Positions 23,780 through 31,796 of a stretch of DNA of 64,000 nucleotides are shown in pieces; position 1 is the first letter of the stretch; the number at the start of each line of letters is the position of its first letter. The position numbers and the translations under genes were made by a program. Under the pieces are notes generated by a model. That model did no database searches. It saw nothing but the letters and a program-made list of their open reading frames with translations, and had not been told where the DNA came from. Source of the stretch: Micromonospora sp. PLK6-60 (GTDB lineage: Bacteria; Actinomycetota; Actinomycetes; Mycobacteriales; Micromonosporaceae); NCBI RefSeq assembly GCF_019890675.1, contig NZ_JAIOAA010000002.1, forward strand, positions 558,001 to 622,000, written 5' to 3'.

Positions 23780-24672
23780 GCGCACCCGGCTCCGGCCGGG
23801 GCTGGGCGGTCCGGGTACCCGTCGGGTACCGGGTCGGCGACTGGCGCGTGACGGCGCCGATCGCCACCGGCAGCTTCGGCAGTGTCTACGCGGCCCGGCA
23901 CGCGAGTTCCGGCGCGGACGCGGCCCTCAAGTTCATCGCCGCCGGCCGGGTTGGTCACCGTCGCGAACTGGCGGAGCGCGAAGCGGCGTTCGGCCGCCGG
24001 GCCCGCCACGACCACCTCGTCGCCGTCGTCGACACGCTCACCGTCGACGACCCGCCACGGCCGTTCGACGGCGCGCTGGTGCTGGTCATGGAACGCGCCG
24101 CGGGCAGCCTGCAGGACCGGCTCGACGCGGCGGTGCCGGGCCGGCCGCTGCCGGGCGCGCCCCGCATCGTCGCCGAGACCTGCGCGGGGCTGGCCCACCT
24201 GCACGCCGCCGGGTGGGTGCACGGCGACGTGAAGCCGGCCAACATCCTGCTCACCGCCGGCGGCGGCGTGCGGCTGGCCGACTTCGGCCTGGTCACCGCG
24301 CTGGTAGGCGATCACGGGTACGGGCCGCCGCTGGGTTCGCCCGACTACCAGTCGCCGCAGCGCCGGGCCGCCCGGCTCAGTGAGCGCGGCGTGCCCGTGC
24401 GCCGGGGCGACGACGTGTGGGCGCTCGGCGTCACCGCCCACCGGGTGCTCACCGGTGGCTGCTGGCCGTTCCCCGGTGACACCGGCGACGCCCGGGCGGC
24501 CGCGGCCCGCTGGGTCGTCGCCGGGCGTACGCCGCTGCGGCTGTGCGACGGCCTGCCCCCGGCGTGGCGGGCGTTCGTGGCGACGTGCCTGGACCCGGAG
24601 CGGGAGCGGCCCACGAGTGAGCTGCTGGGGTGCGCCCGCCGGCTCGCCGAGGGGCCGGCCCCGGTGACGTGA
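23776..24672 (+). CDS. Serine/threonine protein kinase (no transmembrane segment)
   Basis: 298 residues that are essentially a kinase domain alone. Features are the glycine loop IATGSFGSVYAA (29-40), Lys52 in ALKFI, the catalytic loop HGDVKPANILL (149-159, HGD instead of HRD), DFG at 169-171, the activation-loop GSPDYQSPQ, and DDVWALGVTAHRVLTG. No PASTA, membrane or regulatory tail follows, unlike PknB-type receptors. Changing Arg of HRD to Gly implies it does not need activation-loop phosphorylation. Coupled by a 4-bp overlap to the FHA-like gene, its likely partner or substrate. A strong hairpin follows. Confidence 0.88.
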   Translation: MSAPGSGRGWAVRVPVGYRVGDWRVTAPIATGSFGSVYAARHASSGADAALKFIAAGRVGHRRELAEREAAFGRRARHDHLVAVVDTLTVDDPPRPFDGALVLVMERAAGSLQDRLDAAVPGRPLPGAPRIVAETCAGLAHLHAAGWVHGDVKPANILLTAGGGVRLADFGLVTALVGDHGYGPPLGSPDYQSPQRRAARLSERGVPVRRGDDVWALGVTAHRVLTGGCWPFPGDTGDARAAAARWVVAGRTPLRLCDGLPPAWRAFVATCLDPERERPTSELLGCARRLAEGPAPVT

Positions 24673-24702
24673 CGGGCCTGACCACTGGTCGTGGACCGGC
24701 CG

Positions 24703-24744
24703 GCACGGAGCTGCCCCCGGCGGTGGCCGGGGGCAGCTCCGTGC
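24703..24744. terminator. Bidirectional terminator between kinase and secreted protein
   Basis: GCACGGAGCTGCCCCCGG (24703-24720) pairs perfectly with 24727-24744 over loop CGGTGG, between two convergent genes. Confidence 0.8.
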
Positions 24745-24758
24745 GTGGGTGACTCAGG

Positions 24759-25280
24759 TCAGCACGGCTTGAGGTGCCACCACGGGGTGACGTCCACGCT
24801 GCCGGTGCCCTTCGCGGTGTGCGACCACACCTGGTTGTAGTTCTTGTCGTAGGCCCGGAAGACCGTGCCGCTGGTCTGGGCGTTGTTGAACGGCGACGAG
24901 CCCCACCAGTCCGTCAGGTCCCACATCTGGCACTTGTAGAACGAGAACGTCTTGTCCCGCACGACGATGCAGAAGTAGCCCGCGCTGCAGATGACGGCCT
25001 GCGTGCCGATGGTCTTGTTCGTGCCGTCGTAGCGGGGGTCGACCGTGACGATGAGGCCGTCGTACCTGACCTCGGTGGCCGACACCTGGCGCCCGCCGGG
25101 CCGGTCGGTGAGGACCTTGTCGACGCGCTGCTGAAGGTTCTTGGCCTGGGCCGGCGTGAGTCCTGCCGCCTTCGCCTGCGCCCCGAAGTCGGGCTGGGCG
25201 GATGCGGCGGACGCCGCGCCGGTCGAGCCGGCGAGTAGCGCCATTGCCGCGAGCAGGGTCACGGCGAGCTTTCTGAGCAC
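24759..25280 (-). CDS. Secreted small protein, peptidase inhibitor I36-like
   Basis: 173 residues. A Sec signal peptide (MLRKLAVTLLAAMALLAGSTG, cut after ASA near 26) is followed by a helical pro-region with repeated Ala/Lys/Gln (about 30-60) and then a Cys-bearing beta domain. The run CSAGYFCIVVRD, YKCQMWDLTDWW and NAQTSG is similar to family I36 inhibitors (CPxGYFCLY... LxNW). The C-terminal Cys closes the third or fourth disulfide position. It probably acts outside the cell as a protease inhibitor or structural protein; no target is known. Confidence 0.72.
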   Translation of the reverse strand: MLRKLAVTLLAAMALLAGSTGAASAASAQPDFGAQAKAAGLTPAQAKNLQQRVDKVLTDRPGGRQVSATEVRYDGLIVTVDPRYDGTNKTIGTQAVICSAGYFCIVVRDKTFSFYKCQMWDLTDWWGSSPFNNAQTSGTVFRAYDKNYNQVWSHTAKGTGSVDVTPWWHLKPC

Positions 25281-25461
25281 TGTCGTACCTCATTCCTGAC
25301 CGGGGAGTCGACGACCGCCGGAGCGGCGTGTCACGAGTCTGTCGCGCATCGCCGGTGCGGTGACCCTCGGAGATTCCAGGTTCACGCCACCGGCCGCGGT
25401 CGGGTAGTTTGACGCCTCCCGGCCGGCTGCGGCGGGCACCCGGGGCCGGACGATCTGCGGC

Positions 25462-25956
25462 ATGCTGTGCGTCGTGGACGAGCGGCCGGGCGACGGGGAG
25501 GACCGGTTCCGCGACCCCAGGGTCAGCCTGTACGACATGGCGGCCGAGGACATCTACGTCGTCTGCCCGCGCTGTGGGCAGCGGGCGATCGATTCTCCCC
25601 GCCCGGTGGCCGGCCGGCCGGTGGCGTCATGGCCCCGCCGGCTGGTGTGCACCGGGTGCGCGTACGCGGCGTCCTGGTCGCCGGGGGAGGGGTCGCGGTG
25701 GGGCGGTCCGGTGGACCCGTTCTTCCGCCTGCCCCTGTGGCTACGGGCCCAGTGCTGCGGCGGGCGGACGCTCTGGGCGTTCCACCGCCGCCACCTCGAC
25801 CTCCTGCGGGGATACGTCGGCGCCCGACTGCGCGAGCGGGGCGCGGAGTCGGGTGGCATGACGCTGGTGGCCCGGCTGCCGCACTGGCTCAAGGCCGCCG
25901 ACAATCGGGACGAGTTGCTGCGGGCCATCGCTCGGCTACACGCGTCGATCGACTGA
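25462..25956 (+). CDS. Uncharacterised zinc-ribbon-like protein
   Basis: 164 residues. Two Cys pairs, CPRCG near 35 and CTGCA near 64, are spaced like a zinc ribbon. They are followed by a Trp/Arg-rich segment (FFRLPLWLRAQCCGGRTLWAF) and a helical end (LPHWLKAADNRDELLRAIARLH). I do not recognise a characterised family; similar short proteins in actinobacteria are unannotated. Start is uncertain: ATG 25462 gives the full open frame, GTG 25474 and ATG 25537 would also keep both Cys pairs. Divergent from the secreted gene at 25280. Confidence 0.65.
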   Translation: MLCVVDERPGDGEDRFRDPRVSLYDMAAEDIYVVCPRCGQRAIDSPRPVAGRPVASWPRRLVCTGCAYAASWSPGEGSRWGGPVDPFFRLPLWLRAQCCGGRTLWAFHRRHLDLLRGYVGARLRERGAESGGMTLVARLPHWLKAADNRDELLRAIARLHASID

Positions 25957-25973
25957 GCGACACCGAGTGCTGC

Positions 25974-26002
25974 TTGATTTGATAGACATTTGTAAATAGA
26001 TT
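25974..26002 (+). promoter_or_regulatory. AT-rich candidate promoter before the CBM2-Cip1-like gene
   Basis: TTGATT (25974-25979) and TAGATT (25997-26002) are 17 bp apart in a conspicuously AT-rich island within very GC-rich DNA, about 175 bp before the ATG at 26178, which would give a long 5' leader. Confidence 0.4.
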
Positions 26003-26177
26003 GGGCGTGGGCGCCGCCGGGGTCCGGGAGACCGGGTCGTCGGCGGCTGACAGGTCCACCCCGAGCCGGGCACGTGGGTCGTACGCACCGACCAGTCGCT
26101 GTGGGCGCACCGCCGCGCCGCAGCCAGGGCGAGTTGCCGCGCCGCCTCCGTCCCGCTCGATGGCAGAAGGACCCTCC

Positions 26178-27428
26178 ATGACGATTCTCCGCGCCCGCCC
26201 CGCCCCGACCGTGGCGGTCGTCGCCGCGTTGGCCGCCGCCGTGGCGGCGACCGGAACGGCCCTGCTCACCGGCCCCGCCGCGGCCGCCCAGGGCTGCCGG
26301 GTCGACTACACCCCCAACCAGTGGCCCGGCGGATTCACCGCCGCCGTCAAGGTTTCCCCCGGCGACACCGCCGTCTCCGGCTGGACCGTCAGCTGGACGT
26401 ACGCCGGGGACGAGCGCGTCACGAACGGCTGGAACGCCACGGTCAGCCAGTCCGGCGCGACGGTGACCGCCCGCAACCTGTCGTACAACGGCAGCATCCC
26501 GGCCGGCGGCTCCACCGAGTTCGGTGTGCAGGGCACGTTCGCCGCCGGTGGCGGCGCGCCGACCGGGTTCAGCCTCAACGGCGTACCGTGCAACGGCGCG
26601 TCCCCGACCGGCGCGCCCAGCACGATGAACCCGACCACCGCACCGCCGACGTCGACGCCGCCGACCAGCACCCCGCCGACCAGCACCCCGCCGACCAGCA
26701 CCCCGCCGACAAGTGTGCCGCCGACCAGCGCGCCGCCGGCCGGGTGCGCCGGGGCGGTGCTCTGCGACGGCTTCGAGAACCAGACCGGCGCGACGCCGTC
26801 CGGCGACTGGACCGTGGTGAGCCCGGACTGTGCCGGCGCCGGCACCGCCACCATCGACACCGCCACCACGCACAGCGGCAGCCGCGCGGTCCGGATCAAC
26901 GGCGCCGCCGGGTACTGCAACCACGTCTTCGTCAGGTCCACGAAAAACCTCAGCGGCGTGGGCAGCGTCCGCTACGGCCGGATCTGGGTACGGCACACCA
27001 CCGCCCAGCCCACCGACCACACCACGATGATCACGATGGCCGACGCCGCCGACGGCAACAAGGATCTGCGGCTGGGCGGCCAGAACGGCGCCCTGCAGTG
27101 GAACCGCGCCTCCGACGACGCGACCCTGCCCGAGCAGAGCCCGGCCGGGGTGGCGCAGAGCGTGCCGCTGCCCACCAACCGCTGGGCCTGCCTGGAGTTC
27201 ATGGTCGACGGCGCGGCCGGTCAGCTCCGTACCTGGCTGGACGGCGCCGCGGTAACCGGGCTCACCGCCGACGGCGTACCGACGCACGACATCGACGGCC
27301 AGTGGTACAGCCGCACCTGGCGACCGCAGCTCACCGACCTGAAGCTGGGCTGGGAGAGCTACGGCGGTGGGGCCGACACCCTCTGGTACGACGACGTCGC
27401 CATCGGGTCCGGCCGGATCGGCTGCTGA
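26178..27428 (+). CDS. Secreted CBM2 protein with Cip1-like C-terminal domain
   Basis: 416 residues. A signal peptide (to about residue 36) is followed by an N-terminal CBM2: CRVDYTPNQWPGGFTAAVKV to SLNGVPC, residues 38-137, with the usual Cys pair and surface Trp. A linker of TPPTS units (about 150-188) leads to a 230-residue jelly-roll beginning CDGFENQTG and ending LWYDDVAIGSGRIGC. That second domain resembles the Cip1 family, whose fungal and bacterial members bind lignocellulose and have been linked to lyase activity on uronic-acid polysaccharides; catalysis here is inferred only. ATG 26178 sits behind AAGGA. The hairpin at 27492 ends the unit. Confidence 0.85.
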   Translation: MTILRARPAPTVAVVAALAAAVAATGTALLTGPAAAAQGCRVDYTPNQWPGGFTAAVKVSPGDTAVSGWTVSWTYAGDERVTNGWNATVSQSGATVTARNLSYNGSIPAGGSTEFGVQGTFAAGGGAPTGFSLNGVPCNGASPTGAPSTMNPTTAPPTSTPPTSTPPTSTPPTSTPPTSVPPTSAPPAGCAGAVLCDGFENQTGATPSGDWTVVSPDCAGAGTATIDTATTHSGSRAVRINGAAGYCNHVFVRSTKNLSGVGSVRYGRIWVRHTTAQPTDHTTMITMADAADGNKDLRLGGQNGALQWNRASDDATLPEQSPAGVAQSVPLPTNRWACLEFMVDGAAGQLRTWLDGAAVTGLTADGVPTHDIDGQWYSRTWRPQLTDLKLGWESYGGGADTLWYDDVAIGSGRIGC

Positions 27429-27491
27429 CCAGCCCAGACGCGGGCGGAAGCAGTCAGGCTTACGCGGTGCTGCCCCGGTAGCCTCCGATCG

Positions 27492-27526
27492 AGGGTGGGT
27501 GTCCCGGCGAACGGGTCACCCACCCT
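27492..27526. terminator. Bidirectional terminator between Cip1-like gene and histidine kinase
   Basis: AGGGTGGGTG (27492-27501) pairs with CACCCACCCT (27517-27526); the 15-nt loop contains a further CCCG/CGGG pair. Lies between convergent stops at 27428 and 27547. Confidence 0.7.
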
Positions 27527-27546
27527 TGACGCCTGGCACCGGCGCG

Positions 27547-28707
27547 TCAATCGGAGATGTCCAGGCTGCGCAGACGCACCTCGACGAGCAGGCCGCCCTC
27601 CGGGCGGGCGGACACCGTCACGACGCCGTCGTGCGCCCGGACCACCGCCCGGACGATCGACAACCCGAGGCCGATGCCCCGTGCCGAGCCGACCCGGCCG
27701 GCGACCCGGGTGAACGGCTCGAACAGTTGCGGCACCGCACCTGCCGGCACCACCGGGCCGCTGTTCGCCACCACGAGCCGGGCATCGCCGTCCACCCGGG
27801 CCAGCTCGACCCGTACCCAGCCCGCCGGCTCGTTGTGCCGGATGCCGTTGCGCACGAGATTCTGCACCAGCCGTTCGAGCAGTACGGCGTCGCCCTCCAC
27901 CACCGCGTTCTCCGCCGCCACGGCCACCGCCACCCGCTGCCCGTCCGCCTCGGGCCGCAGGAACTCCGCCACCTGTTCGACGGTCTCGGCGAGGTTCAGC
28001 GGCCGGGGCGCGAGCACGCGATGGTCGGCCCGGGCCAGGGTGAGCAGCCCGTCCACCAGGGTCTCGTGCCGGTCGTTGACCGCCAGCAGATTCGTGCCGA
28101 GCCCGATCAGGTCCGGCGAGGCACCCGGCCGGGCCATCGCCACCTCCAGCAACGTGCGGTTGATGGCGAGCGGTGTCTTCAGCTCGTGGGAGGCGTTCCC
28201 GATGAACTGCCGTTGCGCCGTGAACGCCTCGTCGATCCGGCCCAGCATCGCGTTCATCGCGCCCACGAGATCGTCCCACTCGTCACCGCGGCCGGGCTGG
28301 TCGATGCGCTCGTGCAGGTTCTGATCGGCGATCCGCCGGGCCGACCCGATGATCACCGCAAGTGGCCGCAGCGTGGCGCCGGCGACGTACCAGCCCACCG
28401 CCAGCGCGGTGAGCAGCAGTACGGCCACCGCGAGCGCGCCGTTGCGGAGCACCGCACGGCGCACGGCGTCGTCGTACTGTCGTCGGATCGTGGTCTCGGC
28501 CGCCGCGGCCCGGGCCTTGGCGGCGGCGGCCTGCTCATCGGTCGTCCCGGGCGCCAGCGAGGCGGCCGTACCCGGCGCGGCGACGACCTGATCCTGGATC
28601 GCGCGGCCCGCCACCGACAGCGCGATCGTCAACACCGCGACGCCGACCAGCAGGGCCAGGGCGCCGTAGCCGAGGGCCAGCCGAAGCCGCAACCGGGTGC
28701 TGGTCAT
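27547..28707 (-). CDS. Sensor histidine kinase
   Basis: 386 residues. Two membrane helices (about 13-33 and 90-111) enclose a short Ala-rich extracytoplasmic segment of only about 55 residues. Then come a HAMP region, the HisKA box FIGNASHELKTPL with phospho-accepting His174, and the ATPase motifs QNLVRNGIRHNEP (N box), VANSGP (G1) and GIGLGLSIV (G2). The small sensor loop suggests intramembrane or envelope-stress sensing, as for kinases that control ABC efflux pumps. Its ATG overlaps the TGA of the response regulator gene by 4 bp; one operon. Confidence 0.92.
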   Translation of the reverse strand: MTSTRLRLRLALGYGALALLVGVAVLTIALSVAGRAIQDQVVAAPGTAASLAPGTTDEQAAAAKARAAAAETTIRRQYDDAVRRAVLRNGALAVAVLLLTALAVGWYVAGATLRPLAVIIGSARRIADQNLHERIDQPGRGDEWDDLVGAMNAMLGRIDEAFTAQRQFIGNASHELKTPLAINRTLLEVAMARPGASPDLIGLGTNLLAVNDRHETLVDGLLTLARADHRVLAPRPLNLAETVEQVAEFLRPEADGQRVAVAVAAENAVVEGDAVLLERLVQNLVRNGIRHNEPAGWVRVELARVDGDARLVVANSGPVVPAGAVPQLFEPFTRVAGRVGSARGIGLGLSIVRAVVRAHDGVVTVSARPEGGLLVEVRLRSLDISD

Positions 28708-29360
28708 CGGATCCGGTACCCGACGCCGGGCTCGGTCTCCACCACGGGCGGATCGCCCAGCTTGCGGCGCAGCGTCATCACGGTCACCCGCAACACGTTG
28801 GTGAACGGATCCGTGTGCTCGTCCCACACCTTCTCCAGCAGGAACTCGCTGGTGAGCACCGCGCCGTCGCCGAGCAGCAACTCTTGCAGGACGCCGAACT
28901 CCTTGCGGGACAGCAGGATGTGCCGCCCGTCCCGGTCGACCTGCCGGCGGGCCTGGTCGAGGCGGATGCCGGCCCGCTCCAGCACCGGCGGGGCGGCCGG
29001 CCGGGCTCGCCGCCCGAGCGCCCGGACCCGGGCGACCAACTCCGCGAACGCGAACGGTTTGCCGAGATAGTCGTCGGCGCCGAGGGAGAGGCCGGCCACC
29101 CGGTCGGCGAGATCACCGGCGGCGGTCAGCATGAGCACCCGGGTCTCGATCCTGGACCGGACGACCTCGCGGCAGACGTCGTCGCCGGGCACCCGCGGAA
29201 GATCCCGATCCAGCACCAGGACGTCGTAGTCGTTGACGGTCAACCGTTCCAGCGCCGAGCCGCCGTCGAGGACGACGTCCACCGCCATCGCCTCCTGCCG
29301 TAGTCCCTCCGCGATGGCGCCGGCCAGCATTTCCTCGTCCTCGGCGACAAGCACCCGCAC
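28704..29360 (-). CDS. OmpR-family response regulator
   Basis: 218 residues. The receiver domain starts MRVLVAEDEE, has phospho-acceptor Asp51 (DVLVLDRDLP), the switch Thr in LMLTAAGD and Lys in LGKPFAF. The C-terminal winged helix (ILLSRKEFGVLQELLL to PGVGYRIR) is OmpR/PhoB type. GTG 29360 places the start at the receiver; the longer open frame would add unrelated sequence. It is divergent from the lipoprotein/ABC operon, whose upstream region carries two GTAAG half-sites 11 bp apart, the likely binding site. Confidence 0.92.
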   Translation of the reverse strand: MRVLVAEDEEMLAGAIAEGLRQEAMAVDVVLDGGSALERLTVNDYDVLVLDRDLPRVPGDDVCREVVRSRIETRVLMLTAAGDLADRVAGLSLGADDYLGKPFAFAELVARVRALGRRARPAAPPVLERAGIRLDQARRQVDRDGRHILLSRKEFGVLQELLLGDGAVLTSEFLLEKVWDEHTDPFTNVLRVTVMTLRRKLGDPPVVETEPGVGYRIR

Positions 29361-29425
29361 CGCAGCCGCCCTCCCGTACGCCGCACACCCCATCCTCGAC
29401 CGGATCTCACCCTCGGCCACCCGGT

Positions 29426-29441
29426 GTAAGGCGACCGTAAG
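29426..29441 (+). promoter_or_regulatory. Candidate response-regulator direct repeat
   Basis: GTAAG (29426-29430) and GTAAG (29437-29441) are repeated at an 11-bp period, the spacing at which OmpR-family dimers bind on one DNA face. The pair lies 66 bp from the response regulator start and 48 bp before the lipoprotein start. Confidence 0.55.
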
Positions 29442-29488
29442 CGATGACGCTGACGATGGTCTTATCCCGCGTCCGTTGCCATGAGACC

Positions 29489-30034
29489 ATGACCGACCAC
29501 AGCCCACGAAGGACCTCCGTCGTCAGTGCCGCTGCCGCCCTCGCGATGATCGCGCTGCTGCTCGGCGGCTGCCAGCGCGGCGCCGACGAGCCCCGGGTCG
29601 CCTCGGTGAGCGGCAGCCAGACGGCAGCGCCGCCGGCCGACCGGGAGGCCCAGCTCAGCCGATACCGCGACTGCCTGACCCAGCACGGCGTGACGCTGCT
29701 CGACACCCCCACCGCCGAGGGGCTGCCCCAGGTGGACAAGGCGAACACCGACCCCAAGGTGGTCGGCGAGGCCCAGGCCCAGTGCCGGCAGTTCGTGCCG
29801 TCGGGCGGCGACGCCACCCGGCCCTCCGCCCAGGACCTGGAGACGAGCCGCCGGTACGCGGCCTGCCTGCGGCAGCACGGCGTGCCCGACTATCCCGACC
29901 CGGACCCGGTGACCGGCGACCCGAGGATCGACGACGACCTCGGCGCCCGGCTCAAGGCCGACCCGAAGATGGCCACGGCCACCCAGGCGTGTGCCGAGTT
30001 CCAGCCCGGCGGTAAGGGCACGGTCGGCGGATGA
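29489..30034 (+). CDS. Secreted lipoprotein with paired Cys motifs
   Basis: 181 residues. The N-terminus (basic, ALAMIALLLGGC) is a lipoprotein signal with lipobox LGGC at Cys28. The mature part has two similar halves: YRDCLTQHGV...QAQCRQF and YAACLRQHGVPDYPDPDP...TQACAEF, each a Cys-x(n)-Cys helical pair, so probably an internal duplication with two disulfides. Such proteins occur next to actinobacterial MacB-type pumps. Its stop overlaps the start of the adaptor gene by 4 bp, so it belongs to the same unit. Function unknown, extracytoplasmic. Confidence 0.82.
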   Translation: MTDHSPRRTSVVSAAAALAMIALLLGGCQRGADEPRVASVSGSQTAAPPADREAQLSRYRDCLTQHGVTLLDTPTAEGLPQVDKANTDPKVVGEAQAQCRQFVPSGGDATRPSAQDLETSRRYAACLRQHGVPDYPDPDPVTGDPRIDDDLGARLKADPKMATATQACAEFQPGGKGTVGG

Positions 30035-31131
30035 CCGCCCGACGCCGCCCCTGGCTCGCGGGGGCGATCGCCATCACCACCGCCGCAGCTGGTGCCGGCT
30101 CGGCGTACGCCCTCTTCAGCGCCCGGGAGCGGCACGCCGAGCGCCCCGCGACGGTCGAACCGGCGTACGCCACCGACACCGTCACCCGGATGACGTTGAC
30201 CACCACCGGATCGGTGGACGGCCAGCTGAGCCGGGGCATCCCCGAACCGGTGGAGTCCAAGGCGGCGGGCACCATCACCTGGCTGCCCGCCGTCGGTGCC
30301 CTGCTCCGCCGGGGGGACGCGGTGCTGCGGGCCGACGAGCGGCCGGTGATCCTGCTCTACGGCCGGCTGCCGATGTACCGGCCGCTGGCCGCCGACGTCG
30401 AGGGCGACGACGTGGCGCAGTTCGAGCGGAACCTGGCGGCCCTGGGATACGCGGGGTTCACCGTGGACCGGAGGTTCACCCCGGCGACCACCGCCGCCGT
30501 CAAACGGTGGCAGCGGGACCTGGGCGTCCCCACCACCGGCACCGTCGAGGTCGCCGCGGTGGTGTACGCCGCCGGGCCGGTACGCGTCGCCGGGCGGCTC
30601 GCCCGGCTCGGGGCCACCGCCACCGGTGAAGTGATCACCTGCACGCCGGACACCAAGATTGTCATGGCCGAGGTGCCGGCGGCGGCCGTCGGGTGGGCGG
30701 TCGCCGGCAGCCGCGTCACCGTGGAACTGCCCAACGGCCGGGACACCGCCGGTGTGGTGCGCTCGGTCGGTAGCGAGGCGGCGGTGCCGCAGGACGCCGG
30801 CGGCGAGCAGGCCGACGCGCCCGCTCCGGGAGCCGGTCGCGGCCCGGCAGCGACCGTCCAGGTGACGGTCTCCATCGCCGATCAGGAGGCGATCGGTGCG
30901 GTGACGAACGGTCCGGTGCACATCCGGCACACCGTGCAGCAGCGGCGGGAGGTCCTCACCGTCTCGGTGGCGGCACTGGTCGCCCCGATCGGGGGCGGCT
31001 ACGCCGTGGAACTCGACGAGGGCGGCGAGTCCCGGTTGCTCCCGGTCACCACCGGCCTGTTCGCCGACGGCCGGGTGGAGATCCGGGGCACCGGCCTCGC
31101 CGAGGGCCTGCGGGTACGGGTGCCGGCATGA
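30031..31131 (+). CDS. Efflux periplasmic-adaptor-like protein with peptidoglycan-binding domain
   Basis: 366 residues. One N-terminal membrane helix or signal (about 10-30) is followed by a barrel-sandwich-like part ([40 protein letters not shown], in pieces). Then comes a peptidoglycan-binding-1 helix bundle ([30 protein letters not shown]; about 130-170) and a beta-rich C-terminal region ending in an HlyD/MacA-type strand set ([16 protein letters not shown]). It likely couples the ABC pump to the cell wall in a Gram-positive envelope. Overlaps the ATPase gene start by 4 bp. Confidence 0.85.
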   Translation: MTARRRPWLAGAIAITTAAAGAGSAYALFSARERHAERPATVEPAYATDTVTRMTLTTTGSVDGQLSRGIPEPVESKAAGTITWLPAVGALLRRGDAVLRADERPVILLYGRLPMYRPLAADVEGDDVAQFERNLAALGYAGFTVDRRFTPATTAAVKRWQRDLGVPTTGTVEVAAVVYAAGPVRVAGRLARLGATATGEVITCTPDTKIVMAEVPAAAVGWAVAGSRVTVELPNGRDTAGVVRSVGSEAAVPQDAGGEQADAPAPGAGRGPAATVQVTVSIADQEAIGAVTNGPVHIRHTVQQRREVLTVSVAALVAPIGGGYAVELDEGGESRLLPVTTGLFADGRVEIRGTGLAEGLRVRVPA

Positions 31132-31796
31132 ACGGGGCCGAGGAGATCGTCCGGCTGGATCGGGTGTCCAGGACGTACGGCGGCACGGTGGCCGCGCTGC
31201 GCGACGTCGACCTCACCGTGCGCCGGGGTGAGATGGTGGCCGTCGTGGGCCCGTCGGGTTCGGGGAAGTCCACCCTGCTGCACCTGATGGGCACCCTGGA
31301 CCGGCCCTCGGCCGGCACGGTCCGGATCGACGGCCACGACGTGGCGGACCTGTCCGACCGGCGGTTGTCGGCGCTGCGCGCCAAGCGGATCGGGTTCGTG
31401 TTCCAGCAGTTCCACCTCGCCGCCGGGGTGCCCGCGCTGGACAACGTCGCCGACGGCCTGCTCTACGCCGGGGTCGGCCGGCCGGAACGTCGGCGGCGAG
31501 CGGAGGCCGCGCTGGTCCGGGTCGGCCTCGGGCACCGGTTGCGTCATCGTCCGCACCAGCTGTCCGGCGGCGAACGGCAACGAGTGGCGATCGCCCGCGC
31601 CGCCGTCGGCGAGCCGGCCCTGCTGCTCGCCGACGAACCGACCGGCAACCTCGACACCACCGCCGGAGCGGCAGTGCTGAACATCCTCCTCGCGCTCCAC
31701 CAGGAAGGGACCACGATCGTGGTGATCACGCACGACATGCAGGTGGCGCAGCGGTTCCCCCGTCAGGTCCGGATCCGCGACGGACGGGTCGGGTGA
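31128..31796 (+). CDS. MacB/LolD-type ABC transporter ATP-binding protein
   Basis: 222 residues. Walker [11 protein letters not shown]-loop FVFQQFHL, signature [14 protein letters not shown], Walker [13 protein letters not shown] and H-loop VITHD are all intact. The [13 protein letters not shown] segment after the Q-loop is typical of MacB/LolD ATPases that power FtsX-type permeases. It drives the permease encoded immediately downstream; start and stop codons overlap on both sides (ATGA and TGATG), so the four genes from 29489 form one tightly coupled operon. Confidence 0.93.
   Translation: MNGAEEIVRLDRVSRTYGGTVAALRDVDLTVRRGEMVAVVGPSGSGKSTLLHLMGTLDRPSAGTVRIDGHDVADLSDRRLSALRAKRIGFVFQQFHLAAGVPALDNVADGLLYAGVGRPERRRRAEAALVRVGLGHRLRHRPHQLSGGERQRVAIARAAVGEPALLLADEPTGNLDTTAGAAVLNILLALHQEGTTIVVITHDMQVAQRFPRQVRIRDGRVG

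Noticed and set aside
26640..26730. Tandem CCGACCAGCACCCCG-like units, looking like a small repeat array
   Set aside because: These encode the TPPTS linker of the CBM2-Cip1-like protein. There are no spacers of CRISPR type.
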